NCBI GenBank assembly: GCA_965219565.1
Contig: OZ244780.1
Coordinates: forward strand, 3,117,807-3,181,806
Direction: 5' to 3'
Source: DAOUJI01 sp965219565
GTDB lineage: Bacteria; Chloroflexota; Dehalococcoidia; Lucifugimonadales; JAGWBF01
DNA: 64,000 nucleotides
A program made the translations under genes and the position numbers. Positions 32,507-41,215 of the stretch are shown piece by piece (position 1 is the stretch's first letter; the number at the start of each line of letters is the position of its first letter). Below the pieces are notes generated by a model. It did no database searches, had not been told where the DNA came from, and was given only the letters and a program-made list of their open reading frames with translations.

Positions 32507-35005
32507 ATGCTGGACGCTGACACCAAACGCCGCATCGACACTGCCCGCGACATCCTCGTCGGAAAAGTGCCTGACCCTAAGAGCCAGGTGGAGCAAATCA
32601 CTATTGCCCTCATCTACAAGTTCATGGACGACCTGGACGCTGAAAGCGAGGAGTTGGGCGGGCAAAGAAAGTTCTTCGCCCGTGACTTTGCCAGATACGG
32701 ATGGGCTAAACTGACTCATCCAGGCCTTGGTGGGTACGAAACGCTGAACCTGTATGCTGAAGCCATCACCAGGATGCCGGAAAACCCGGGGATTCCGCCG
32801 CTGTTCCGAGACATCTTCAACAATGCCTACCTGCCCTACCGAGACCCGGAGACGCTTCGCGCCTTCCTAAAGGTCATAGACGGCTTCACTTACGACCACT
32901 CGGAACGGTTGGGTGACGCCTTTGAATACCTGCTGTCGGTTCTGGGCGCCCAGGGAGACGCCGGACAATTCCGCACACCGCGCCACATCATCGACTTCAT
33001 CGTAGACGTAGTAGACCCCAAGAAGGGCGAGAGTGTGCTGGACCCGGCCTGCGGCACTGCCGGGTTCCTCATATCGGCCTACAAGCACATACTGGAGGCT
33101 AACACCGACAGCGACAGCCGGAGCACGCTGACACCTGACGAGCGGGGACGACTGGTCAACAACTTTAAGGGATACGATATCTCCCCGGACATGGTGCGTC
33201 TCTCACTGGTGAACATGTACCTGCACCGCTTCACCGACCCTAAGGTCTACGAATACGACACCCTCACCAGCGAGGACCGCTGGAACGAGTACGCCGACGT
33301 GATATTGGCCAACCCGCCTTTCATGTCTCCGAAGGGCGGCATCAGGCCTCACAACCGCTTCTCGGTGCAGTCCAAGCGCAGTGAGGTCCTGTTTGTAGAC
33401 TATATGGCCGAGCACCTGACCCCCACCGGGCGGGCTGGCATTATCGTGCCCGAGGGAATCATCTTCCAGAGCCAGAACGCCTACAAGCAGCTCCGCAAGA
33501 TACTGGTGGAGGACTATCTGGTTGCCGTGGTCTCCTTGCCCGCCGGCGTCTTCAACCCCTACTCCGGAGTCAAGACCTCCATACTCATTCTGGACAAGGC
33601 ACTGGCCAGAAAGACGGACCGAATCGCCTTCTTCAAGGTGGAGAACGACGGTTTCGACCTCGGCGCCCAGCGGAGGCCGATAGACAGGAACGATCTGCCG
33701 CAGGTGCAAACCGAGCTAGCACGATACTTGGGCCACCTGCGTTCTGGTGGGGCTATGGATGGTTTTCAGCCGGAGACGGGACTGATCGTCGAGAAGGAAC
33801 ACATCGCTGAGGATGGGGAGTACAACCTTGGTGCAGAGCGGTACCGGGAGAACAGAAATAGCGGAAGTCACACTTGGCCGATGGTAATGTTGGAGGACGT
33901 TTGCGACAAGATTGTAAGCGGAGGCACACCATCGACAAAGCAGGCAGACTATTGGGAAGGTGATATCCCGTGGATTACGAGTGCGGACATTGTGGACATC
34001 AGAACCGCTGAACCAAGAAGGTACATCACACAAGAAGCAGTCAGAGAATCAGCGACCAACCTAATTCCAAAAGGCAATGTCATCGTAGTGACAAGGGTTG
34101 GACTGGGAAAACTGTTCAGGAACAACTTTGACCTTTGCATCAGCCAGGACTCGCAAGGGTTAATACTGAAGGACGGAATTAGTGCAGATTACCTAGTACA
34201 TGTACTAAAAGTGAGAGTCGAGGAGTTCAGGGGAGTTAGTCAGGGCTCAACGATTCAGGGGGTCACCAAGAAACAGTTAGCAGAAATCCAAATCCCTCTC
34301 CCACCACCAGAGGTGCAGAAGGAGATAGTGGCGGAGATTGAGGGCTACCAGAAGGTCATCAACGGGGCGCGGGCCGTCGTGGAGAACTATCGCCCACACA
34401 TCGCAGTCGACCCGGAGTGGCCCCTGGTGGCGTTGGGTGAGGCGTGCCAGATTAAACGCGGGAAATTCTCGCACCGTCCCAGAAATGAACCACGATTTTA
34501 CGGCGGCAAGTACCCATTCATACAAACAGGTGATGTAGCTCGTGCCAAGGGAGGAACAATTCCATACACCCAAACCCTGAATGATGAAGGGCTCGGAATA
34601 AGCAGGCTATTTCAACCGCCGGTAGTGGTAGTTACAATAGCCGCGAACATTGGGTCCACCGCAGTCCTTGACTTTCCTTCATGTTTTCCAGATAGCATCA
34701 TCGGTCTGATTCCAGAACAAGAAACAGATGCGTGGTTTATAGAACTCATGATGCGAACTAAGAAGGATTTCCTTAATGCCATTGCTCCGCAATCTGCTCA
34801 GAAGAACATCAATATCCAGATTCTTGAGGCCGTCAACATTCCGCTGCCACCCCTTGCTATTCAGCAAGCCATTGTCGCTGAGATAGAGGCCGAGCAAGCC
34901 CTCGTCGTTGCCAATCGTGAACTGATCGAACGTATGGAAGGGAAGATTCAGGCGGCAATCGCACGGGTGTGGGGGAGAGCCGAATCTGTTGTGTCGGGAG
35001 TGTAA
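32507..35005 (+). CDS. fused type I DNA methyltransferase-specificity protein (HsdM-HsdS)
   Basis: 832 residues combining subunits that are normally separate. N-terminal helices and the N6-adenine methylase: motif I DPACGTAGFL at 179-188, NPPF at 269-272, and AGIIVPEGIIF. The HsdS part begins near residue 450 with target-recognition domain 1 (WPMVMLEDVCDKIVSGGTPS... IPWITSADI), a conserved helical spacer (IPLPPPEVQKEIVAEIEGYQ), domain 2 (WPLVALGEACQIKRGKF...) and a second spacer (IPLPPLAIQQAIVAEIEAEQ). The recognition domains are visibly AT-richer than the methylase part, as expected from exchange of specificity. ATG start follows AGAGGAAGCC. With HsdR it makes a two-gene system; the recognition site cannot be read from sequence. 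Confidence 0.93.
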   Translation: MLDADTKRRIDTARDILVGKVPDPKSQVEQITIALIYKFMDDLDAESEELGGQRKFFARDFARYGWAKLTHPGLGGYETLNLYAEAITRMPENPGIPPLFRDIFNNAYLPYRDPETLRAFLKVIDGFTYDHSERLGDAFEYLLSVLGAQGDAGQFRTPRHIIDFIVDVVDPKKGESVLDPACGTAGFLISAYKHILEANTDSDSRSTLTPDERGRLVNNFKGYDISPDMVRLSLVNMYLHRFTDPKVYEYDTLTSEDRWNEYADVILANPPFMSPKGGIRPHNRFSVQSKRSEVLFVDYMAEHLTPTGRAGIIVPEGIIFQSQNAYKQLRKILVEDYLVAVVSLPAGVFNPYSGVKTSILILDKALARKTDRIAFFKVENDGFDLGAQRRPIDRNDLPQVQTELARYLGHLRSGGAMDGFQPETGLIVEKEHIAEDGEYNLGAERYRENRNSGSHTWPMVMLEDVCDKIVSGGTPSTKQADYWEGDIPWITSADIVDIRTAEPRRYITQEAVRESATNLIPKGNVIVVTRVGLGKLFRNNFDLCISQDSQGLILKDGISADYLVHVLKVRVEEFRGVSQGSTIQGVTKKQLAEIQIPLPPPEVQKEIVAEIEGYQKVINGARAVVENYRPHIAVDPEWPLVALGEACQIKRGKFSHRPRNEPRFYGGKYPFIQTGDVARAKGGTIPYTQTLNDEGLGISRLFQPPVVVVTIAANIGSTAVLDFPSCFPDSIIGLIPEQETDAWFIELMMRTKKDFLNAIAPQSAQKNINIQILEAVNIPLPPLAIQQAIVAEIEAEQALVVANRELIERMEGKIQAAIARVWGRAESVVSGV

Positions 35006-35049
35006 ATCATGGATGAAGTCCATAATTTATCTGGAGAACAGGAGGAGAG

Positions 35050-35619
35050 ATGGCGCGAATACCTTTGATGACTCGGGAACGACTCAGTCCCGAGGACCAG
35101 AAATACTGGGACGACATTGCATCCAGCCGGGGGCGCGGGAACGTTGGGGCACCGCATGCCCTGATTCTCAACGCTCCCAAGCTGTCGGGGCTGGTGGGGC
35201 CTCTGGGCGCCCACGTGCGGTTCGAGGGAGACATCCCCAACGAGCTGCGCGAGGTGGCGATACTCACCGTGGCCAAGGAAATCAAGTCCCAATACGAGTT
35301 CACCCAGCACGTCCACATGAGCCAGGCGGCCGGGGTCTCCCTGGATACGGTGAACGTCATACGCGACGGGAAGCACCCCGACGGCCTTCAGGGTGACGAG
35401 GCCATGGTCTCTCGATTCGTCGTGGAGCTGATGAGGGACCGTAAGGTGTCCGACGCCACCTTCCAGGCGGTCAGGGACAAGTTCGGCGACCAGGACACCC
35501 TGGAGCTGACCGGACTCATCGGGTACTACATGGCGCTGGCCAACTTCCTGCAGGTTTTCGAGCTTGAGCTGGACGCGGACTCGAAGGCCGAGCTCCCTGA
35601 CGGCCTCCCCGCGGGGTGA
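35050..35619 (+). CDS. carboxymuconolactone decarboxylase-fold (AhpD-like) protein
   Basis: 189-residue all-helical protein of the CMD family. IPNELREVAILTVAKEIKSQYEFTQHVHMSQAAGVS is the core helix pair. Unlike AhpD and many CMD proteins the active helix lacks the redox CXXC and has Glu and His (YEFTQHVHM) instead, as in decarboxylase-type members, so a hydrolytic or decarboxylation role on a ring-cleavage product is more likely than peroxidase activity. ATG start with AGGAGGAGAG upstream. It is 45 bp after the restriction system and probably not functionally linked to it. A perfect palindrome follows its stop. Confidence 0.85.
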   Translation: MARIPLMTRERLSPEDQKYWDDIASSRGRGNVGAPHALILNAPKLSGLVGPLGAHVRFEGDIPNELREVAILTVAKEIKSQYEFTQHVHMSQAAGVSLDTVNVIRDGKHPDGLQGDEAMVSRFVVELMRDRKVSDATFQAVRDKFGDQDTLELTGLIGYYMALANFLQVFELELDADSKAELPDGLPAG

Positions 35620-35672
35620 GCCGAGTTCGCTCGGTGGCCTGCCCGGACATTGACGAATACTTCACGGAGCTT

Positions 35673-35700
35673 GTAGGGGCGACCGGCCGGTCGCCCCTAC
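35673..35700. repeat. perfect 28-nt palindrome, possible terminator
   Basis: GTAGGGGCGACCGG is followed directly by its exact complement CCGGTCGCCCCTAC without a loop, then GCTTTTATT. It sits 53 bp after the CMD gene and may terminate it, but this sequence type is also a common interspersed repeat in many bacteria. Confidence 0.65.
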
Positions 35701-35731
35701 GCTTTTATTAGAGGCGGCGTTGTGCGGTTTC

Positions 35732-35760
35732 TCGACAAGCACCGCGCCTGAGACTATAAT
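35732..35760 (+). promoter_or_regulatory. promoter of the second flavin monooxygenase gene
   Basis: TCGACA at 35732-35737 and a consensus TATAAT at 35755-35760 spaced 17 nt, 48 bp before the ATG at 35808. Confidence 0.6.
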
Positions 35761-35807
35761 CAGCTAAATTTAGACCCTGGATGGCAGTAGGACTCAGGGA
35801 GGCGAGC

Positions 35808-37043
35808 ATGTTTGTCGGATACTTCACCGAACGCCCATACCAGGACCCGGCATCGGGCTATTTCGGCGCCACGGGCAGGCCCATCGCAGACCTGGACGTA
35901 AGCAACGATTCCTATGATGCGGTGATAGGGGCCAACCTCTACAACCGGTACCTGGACGAGAAGATATACGCTGAGGAGATGGGCTTTGACGGGCTGATGC
36001 TCAACGAGCACCACAGCACTCCCTTCTGCATGGGAGGCGCCATGAACGTGGAGGCCTCTATCCTGGCCAGAGTCACTAACCGAGCTAAGATATGCCTTCT
36101 CGGCAACGTGCTGCCTATCTGGGACGACCCGCTGTGGCTGGTCGAACAGCTTGCCATGATAGACATGATCTCCGAAGGCCGCCTGGTGTCCGGCTGGGTG
36201 CGGGGCACAGGTCGGGAGAGCGTCGCCCACAATATGTCTCCTCCCGACAACTGGGAACGGTTCCAGGAGGCCCACGAGTTCATCGTGAAGGCCTGGTCCG
36301 AGCCTGGCCCCTTCAGGTGGGAAGGCAAGCACTACCAGTACCGCTACGTCAACCCCTGGGTCCGGCCCTACCAGCAGCCCCACCCGCCCATCTGGCTTCC
36401 GGGAGTGGTCAGCAGGGACTCCCTGCTGTGGGCGGCCGAGAAGCGCATACCCTACATAATGCTCTCGACCCAGTTAGAGGCCACTGGACTGGCGTTCCAG
36501 GAATACCACGACCGGGCCGCTGAACTGGGTTACCAGTCGGGGTCCCAGAACATCGGCTACCTGTGGAAGGTCCACGTGGATGAGACCGAAGAGCTTGCCG
36601 AGGCCGCCGGGAGGAAATACGTACAGGGTCCCAGCAACCCGTTCCTGGCCGGCAACGAGGGCTCCCAGAACCCCGCAATCGCCCAGCTGCCGGGACTGAC
36701 CTCCAAGAAGCGTGTGCTGCCCACCCAGAACGTCGCCACGGCGGCAAGGGGCGGCGTCTACTCCACATCATACGAGTCCCAGGTCGAGGGCTACCAGATT
36801 GTCACGGGGACGCCCGACACAGTGCTGCCCAAAATTCGTCACGTCTTGGAGTACCTGCGCCCCGGCAGCGTCTTCTTCTGGGACGGCGACGGAGCCATGG
36901 ACCACGACGACGCAATGCGCAGCCTCCGGCTTATGGGCCAGGAAGTGATTCCTGCTGTGCGCGAGATGGCCAAAGAGTTGGAGCTTGACGGGCCGTTCGA
37001 GGTGAACCCGGCCACGGGCGAGCGTTTCGAAGACGCCCAGTAG
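35808..37043 (+). CDS. LLM-class flavin-dependent oxidoreductase
   Basis: 411-residue luciferase-like monooxygenase. YAEEMGFDGLMLNEHHSTPFC, AKICLLGNVLPIWDDPLWLVEQL, GRLVSGWVRGTGRESVAHN and PPIWLPGVVSRDSLLWAAEK are the FMN-barrel segments. Compared with the copy at 18772 it has an extended C-terminal region (ending FEVNPATGERFEDAQ). ATG 35808 is preferred to 35781 because GGGAGG at 35797-35802 is correctly spaced and MFVGYFTERPY fits the family start. A strong promoter lies upstream. It stands at the head of a same-strand group with the CaiB, ThDP-enzyme and formyl-THF genes. Confidence 0.9.
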   Translation: MFVGYFTERPYQDPASGYFGATGRPIADLDVSNDSYDAVIGANLYNRYLDEKIYAEEMGFDGLMLNEHHSTPFCMGGAMNVEASILARVTNRAKICLLGNVLPIWDDPLWLVEQLAMIDMISEGRLVSGWVRGTGRESVAHNMSPPDNWERFQEAHEFIVKAWSEPGPFRWEGKHYQYRYVNPWVRPYQQPHPPIWLPGVVSRDSLLWAAEKRIPYIMLSTQLEATGLAFQEYHDRAAELGYQSGSQNIGYLWKVHVDETEELAEAAGRKYVQGPSNPFLAGNEGSQNPAIAQLPGLTSKKRVLPTQNVATAARGGVYSTSYESQVEGYQIVTGTPDTVLPKIRHVLEYLRPGSVFFWDGDGAMDHDDAMRSLRLMGQEVIPAVREMAKELELDGPFEVNPATGERFEDAQ

Positions 37044-37082
37044 TCCGGTGTAGCCAGGCGCTGTCTAAAGTCTTTCCAAGAC

Positions 37083-37122
37083 TCACCCTCACCCCAGCCC
37101 TCTCCCGTCGAGGGAGAGGGAG
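37083..37122. repeat. interspersed palindromic repeat
   Basis: TCACCCTCACCCCAGCCCTCTCCC-GTCGA-GGGAGAGGG, a half unit of the CCCTC/GAGGG family, in the gap between the monooxygenase and CaiB genes. Confidence 0.7.
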
Positions 37123-37143
37123 CAGTTGCAACAGGAGCCGTCA

Positions 37144-38388
37144 TTGACTGCAAACGGCGCTGAACAACCGAATGGCGGGCCCCTCAAGGGGGTCCGGGCG
37201 CTGGACTGGACGATGTGGCAGCTTGGCCCTGTGGCCGCAGAGATGATGGGCGACATGGGCGCTGACGTGATAAAGATCGAGCCTCTGGACGGCGACGCCG
37301 GGCGCAACCTTCTGCAAGCAACCACAATCCAGGCCAATCTGGCCGCAGGCCGAAATGCCTACTTCGAGTCAAACAACCGCAACAAGAGGGGATTCGCCGT
37401 TAACTTGAAGGTCCAGGAAGGGCGAGACTTGGTCTACAAGCTGGTGGAGTCCGCCGACGTGTTCGTGCAAAACTACCGGGAAGGCGTGGCGGAGCGGCTG
37501 GGCATGGACTACGAGACCCTGCGGAAAATCAACCCTGCCCTCATATACGCATCGGCCACCGGATATGGCTCCAAGGGAGAAGAGTCCCGCCGCCCCTCCT
37601 TCGACGGCACAGGCCAGGCCCGCAGCGGCCTGATGATGTCCGGCACTCCGCTGGGTGGCGCACCTGTGCGGGTCGGCGGAGGAATCTCAGACCAAATCGC
37701 CGGCATAATGCTCTGTCTGGGCGTATTGGCGGCTCTGGTGTCCCGTTCTCAGACAGGGAAGGGCCAGATGGTGGAGACGTCCCACCTGTCTGCCAACATG
37801 TGGCTCCAGGGCAGCAGCCTGAACATGAGCCTGATGTCGGGCACGTCCTCGGCTCCCTTCGACCGTAAGGCTCCCGTAAACCCCCTTACCAACACCTACC
37901 ACTGCCAGGACGGGCGTTGGATACAGCTTATGCACATGCAGCCCGACCGGTACTGGCAGGGCTTCACCGAGGTCCTGGGCATAACGGAGCTGCTGGAGGA
38001 CCCGCGGTTCGAGAGCATGGCAAGCCGCAGGGAGCACGGGGCCGAGTTGGCCGGCATCCTGGACGAGCGTTTCGGAACCAGGCCCTACGACGAGTGGGAC
38101 AGGGCCTTTAAGGCCAAGGGAGACTTCATCTACGACAAGGTGCAGGAGTTATCGGACCTGGCGGACGACCCACAGGTCATCGCTAATAATTTCATAGCGA
38201 CTTTCGACCATCCAGTGTTGGGGCCCACCAAGATGTGCAGCCACCCTAACACCTACAGCGAGACCCCCGCAGGCATCTGGAGGGAGGCCCCCGAGCTAGG
38301 TCAACACACCGAGCTAATCATGGTGGAAGAGCTGGGCTACACATGGGACGACGTGGAGAAGTTCCGGGAAGCGGGCGCAATCCTATAA
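37144..38388 (+). CDS. family III CoA-transferase (CaiB/BaiF, formyl-CoA transferase-like)
   Basis: 414 residues. Moves CoA between acids through an aspartyl-CoA intermediate. Seen: GVRALDWTMWQLGPVAAEMM and MGADVIKIEPLDGDAGR at the N-terminus, VQNYREGVAERLGMDYE, the catalytic-Asp region RPSFDGTGQARSGLMMSG near residue 155, and HCQDGRWIQLM near 250. The start is TTG 37144, behind AGGAG at 37133-37137; the longer TTG frame at 37126 has no ribosome-binding site. It is directly followed by a ThDP-dependent decarboxylase and a formyl-THF protein, suggesting a formyl-CoA:oxalate-type reaction, although substrates of this family cannot be read reliably from sequence. Confidence 0.88.
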   Translation: MTANGAEQPNGGPLKGVRALDWTMWQLGPVAAEMMGDMGADVIKIEPLDGDAGRNLLQATTIQANLAAGRNAYFESNNRNKRGFAVNLKVQEGRDLVYKLVESADVFVQNYREGVAERLGMDYETLRKINPALIYASATGYGSKGEESRRPSFDGTGQARSGLMMSGTPLGGAPVRVGGGISDQIAGIMLCLGVLAALVSRSQTGKGQMVETSHLSANMWLQGSSLNMSLMSGTSSAPFDRKAPVNPLTNTYHCQDGRWIQLMHMQPDRYWQGFTEVLGITELLEDPRFESMASRREHGAELAGILDERFGTRPYDEWDRAFKAKGDFIYDKVQELSDLADDPQVIANNFIATFDHPVLGPTKMCSHPNTYSETPAGIWREAPELGQHTELIMVEELGYTWDDVEKFREAGAIL

Positions 38389-38396
38389 CTGGAAAC

Positions 38397-38478
38397 TCAC
38401 CCTCACCCCAACCCTCTCCCGTCAAGAGACCTTTGCCCAACCACTTCCCCTTTGAGGGGGAAGATTGAGATGGGGGAA
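38397..38478. repeat. interspersed palindromic repeat
   Basis: CCCTCACCCCAACCCTCTCCC on the left and CTTCCCCTTTGAGGGGGAAG with ATTGAGATGGGGG on the right, a diverged two-hairpin unit between the CaiB and ThDP-enzyme genes. Confidence 0.68.
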
Positions 38479-38512
38479 TAGAGAGGGCAGTCCGAAATGG
38501 AAGGGAGAAAGC

Positions 38513-40156
38513 ATGGCTGAAGTAACGGGAGCCTACCTGGGCGCCAGGGCGCTCCAACAAGAGGGAGTGGACACCTTCTTCTACATCCTGTCGGCGCCGT
38601 TGGTCGCCGACTGCCTGGACGTGGGCATACGGGGCATTTCGGTGCGCAACGAGACGGCGGCAGGCATGATGGCCCACGGGTACAGCCGAGTCACCGGCAG
38701 GCCGGGAGTGGTCCTATCGTCCCACGGCCCCGGGACGGCCAACGTGGTGCCGGCGGTGGCCAATGCCATGGCCGACGCCTGCCCGGTAGTGAACTGCGGC
38801 GCGTCGGCCAACCTGAGAGACCGGCACGTTGAGGTCTTCCAGGAGATGGACCAGGTGGCCATCATGCGGCCCGTCACCAAGTGGGCCCACCAGGTCACCC
38901 ACACCGAGAAGATTCCCCAACTGGTCAGCACGGCTTTCCGCCATGCCCTGGCTCCACCCCACGGGGCCGTATACCTGGACTTTCCCAATGACATAGTGAA
39001 CGCCAAGGTGGAGGACATAGACTGGGAGCACCCGTCCCATCAACCCTCCCATTACCGCACTGAGGCCCGGCCCTTTGGTGACCCGGCTCTTGTGAAGGAG
39101 GCTATAGACCTTCTGGCCAAAGCCGAGAAGCCTCTGCTGGTTACGGGAAGCGGGGTTTTCTGGTCACAGGCGGCAGCCGAGATGCAACAGTTCGTGGACA
39201 CCACGGGCATTCCCTTCTTCACTACTCCCCAGGGCAGGGGCGCCATTCCCGAGGACCACAAGCGGTTCTACGGCGGCGCCAGGTCGATGGCCTTTAGGGA
39301 GGCGGACACCGTCTTGGTGGTCGGCTCCAGGGCCAACGTAATACTCTCCAATCTGCTTCCGCCCCGATGGAACCCCAATGCCAAGTTCATCATCGTAAAT
39401 CTGGACCCCACGGAAGTCGGCCATAACGCTCCCGCACAGCTGAGCATCCTGGGCGACGCAAAGGCCGTTTTCAAGCAGCTCACCGACGAGGCTCAGGGAA
39501 GGTTCAACCCCGAAGAGGATACTCCCTGGACCAGCGCGCTAGCTCAACGGGACGCCGTGCGGATGGAGCAGACAGCCGCCGTGATGGATTCCGACGACGT
39601 GCCTATACACCCCCTCAGGCTTTGTCGGGAGGTGCGGGACTTCATGGACCGGGACGCCATCGTCTGCGTGGACGGCCACGAGACGCTGACCTTCGCCCGC
39701 CACACCATCCCAACATACGTCCCTGGACACCGCATCAACGCTGGGACCCACGGCACCATGGGCGTGGGCTTGCCCTACGGTGTTGCGGCCAAGGCTGCGA
39801 AGCCCGACAAGCAAGTAATAGTGCTCTGCGGCGACGGCTCCTTTGGCTGGAACGGCATGGAAGTGGACACCATGGTGCGCAACAACCTCCCTGTGCTGGT
39901 GGTCATCTGCAACAACGGCAGCATGACCGGCGCCGACGAGGTGTTCAATCCCCAGAAGCACCTCGGGTTCGAGTGCCGGTACGACAAAATCATGGAAGCG
40001 GCCGGCGGCTATGGCGAGATGGTGGACCGGCCCGAGAACATCAGACCCGCGATGGAAAGGGCGGCCGCTTCCGGGAAGCCCGCCGTGGTCAACGTGATCG
40101 TAGACCAGTATGCAAAGGGTCAGACGCGCATAGGCCTGGACGAATCCCACCATTAG
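38513..40156 (+). CDS. ThDP-dependent decarboxylase (oxalyl-CoA decarboxylase / acetolactate synthase superfamily)
   Basis: 547 residues in the three-domain order Pyr, middle, PP. The Pyr domain has the activating Glu in RNETAAGMMAHGYSRVTGRPG near residue 47 and SSHGPGTANVVPAVANAMAD. The middle FAD/ADP-like domain has VTGSGVFWSQAAAEM. The PP domain has NAGTHGTMGVGLPYGVAAK and the ThDP motif GDGSFGWNGMEVDTMVRNNLP with NNGS. Among superfamily members the FYI-LSAPL N-terminus and the neighbouring CaiB gene are most compatible with oxalyl-CoA decarboxylase or a related 2-hydroxyacyl-CoA lyase, but this is inference. ATG 38513 follows AAGGGAGAAAGC. The formyl-THF gene starts 11 bp after its stop. 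Confidence 0.85.
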   Translation: MAEVTGAYLGARALQQEGVDTFFYILSAPLVADCLDVGIRGISVRNETAAGMMAHGYSRVTGRPGVVLSSHGPGTANVVPAVANAMADACPVVNCGASANLRDRHVEVFQEMDQVAIMRPVTKWAHQVTHTEKIPQLVSTAFRHALAPPHGAVYLDFPNDIVNAKVEDIDWEHPSHQPSHYRTEARPFGDPALVKEAIDLLAKAEKPLLVTGSGVFWSQAAAEMQQFVDTTGIPFFTTPQGRGAIPEDHKRFYGGARSMAFREADTVLVVGSRANVILSNLLPPRWNPNAKFIIVNLDPTEVGHNAPAQLSILGDAKAVFKQLTDEAQGRFNPEEDTPWTSALAQRDAVRMEQTAAVMDSDDVPIHPLRLCREVRDFMDRDAIVCVDGHETLTFARHTIPTYVPGHRINAGTHGTMGVGLPYGVAAKAAKPDKQVIVLCGDGSFGWNGMEVDTMVRNNLPVLVVICNNGSMTGADEVFNPQKHLGFECRYDKIMEAAGGYGEMVDRPENIRPAMERAAASGKPAVVNVIVDQYAKGQTRIGLDESHH

Positions 40157-40167
40157 GGGGGTGCGCA

Positions 40168-41100
40168 ATGTCCACCGGACTTCGCATAGCAATCATCGGT
40201 CAGCAGCCTTTCGGAGAGAGCGTCCTCAACGCTCTTGCGGAGCGAGGAGAGACCCTGGTAGGCGTCTTCTGTCCGCCGGATAGGGAAGGCCGCCCCGCCG
40301 ACCCTCTAAAGCAAGCTGCTGACAACCACGGAATCCCAGTTTTTCAGTTCCGCCGCATGAGGAACCAGGAGGCCATAGACGCCTTCGCAGCCCTTAACGT
40401 CGACCTGTGCGTTATGGCTTTCGTGACCGACATCGTCCCCGACGAGATTCTCTTCAACCCCGCCAAAGGCACCATCCAATACCACCCATCCCTTCTCCCC
40501 AAACACCGGGGCCCCAGCGCTATAAACTGGCCCATCATTCAAGGAGAGACCCAGACAGGACTGACCATATTCTGGCCGGACAAGGGACTGGACACAGGGC
40601 CGGTGCTGCTCCAGAAAGAAGTTGACATCAGCCCCGGCGACACGGTGGGCTCCCTCTACTTCGACAAGCTCTTTCCCCTGGGGGTGGAAGCAATGGTCGA
40701 GTCCGTGGACCTGGTGGCGGGAGGAAACGCCCCTAGCCTGGTCCAGGACGAGTCCCAGGCCACCTACGAGGGATGGTGCCGCAAGGAGGACGTGACCATA
40801 GACTGGAGCCTTCCCCTGGATGAGATATACAACCTGGTCCGGGGCGGAGACCCTCAACCCGGCGCAGTCACAAGTCACCAGGGCAAGGAGCTTCAGCTTT
40901 TCCGCGCTCGAAAGCGGGAAGGCGCAGCCGCAGGAGAACCTGGCGAAGTGGTTGAGGCAACCGGAGACGGCTTCGCCGTCGCCGCCCCTGGAGGAACGTT
41001 GTTCGTTGGGAGGGTTCAGCCCGAGGGCGGCCGCAAGGTCATGGCCCCGGAGTGGATGGAGTCGGCAGGTCTAAAGGTGGGGGACAAGCTGGGAGAATAG
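40168..41100 (+). CDS. 10-formyltetrahydrofolate hydrolase/formyltransferase-like protein
   Basis: 310 residues with the formyltransferase fold and an Fmt-type C-terminal domain. The core reads TIQYHPSLLPKHRGPSAINW then GLTIFWPDKGLDTGPVLLQK and EVDISPGDTVGSLYF, closest in memory to the N-terminal hydrolase domain of ALDH1L1 (10-formyl-THF dehydrogenase). The catalytic His and Asp are present (YHPSLLP, LDTGP). The Asn that Fmt and PurN carry two residues before the His is Gln here. It would release formate from, or transfer formyl from, 10-formyl-THF. ATG 40168 with a GGGGGG run upstream; the same frame is open back to 39622, but that part is antisense to nothing and simply overlaps the ThDP gene in another frame. 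Coupled with the decarboxylase gene 11 bp upstream. Confidence 0.85.
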   Translation: MSTGLRIAIIGQQPFGESVLNALAERGETLVGVFCPPDREGRPADPLKQAADNHGIPVFQFRRMRNQEAIDAFAALNVDLCVMAFVTDIVPDEILFNPAKGTIQYHPSLLPKHRGPSAINWPIIQGETQTGLTIFWPDKGLDTGPVLLQKEVDISPGDTVGSLYFDKLFPLGVEAMVESVDLVAGGNAPSLVQDESQATYEGWCRKEDVTIDWSLPLDEIYNLVRGGDPQPGAVTSHQGKELQLFRARKREGAAAGEPGEVVEATGDGFAVAAPGGTLFVGRVQPEGGRKVMAPEWMESAGLKVGDKLGE

Positions 41101-41109
41101 CCCCCCATG

Positions 41110-41197
41110 CCCTGGATTCCGGCGCAGGCCGGAATCCAGGGCTTCCGTTAACGCTGGGAGTCACCCTCACCCCAACCCTCTCCCTAAGGGCGGGGGT
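41110..41197. repeat. perfect hairpin plus interspersed repeat
   Basis: CCCTGGATTCCGGC at 41110-41123 and GCCGGAATCCAGGG at 41128-41141 form an exact 14-bp stem with a GCAG loop, a likely terminator for the convergent operons and a member of the second hairpin family. TCACCCTCACCCCAACCC with TCTCCCTAAGGGCGGGGG at 41161-41197 is a degenerate first-family copy. Confidence 0.7.
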
Positions 41198-41215
41198 TGT
41201 TAGCAGTACAGCATC

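Noticed and set aside
39622..40167. N-terminal extension of the formyl-THF gene to 39622
   Set aside because: It overlaps the ThDP enzyme in another frame and has no homology; ATG 40168 has a good ribosome-binding site.
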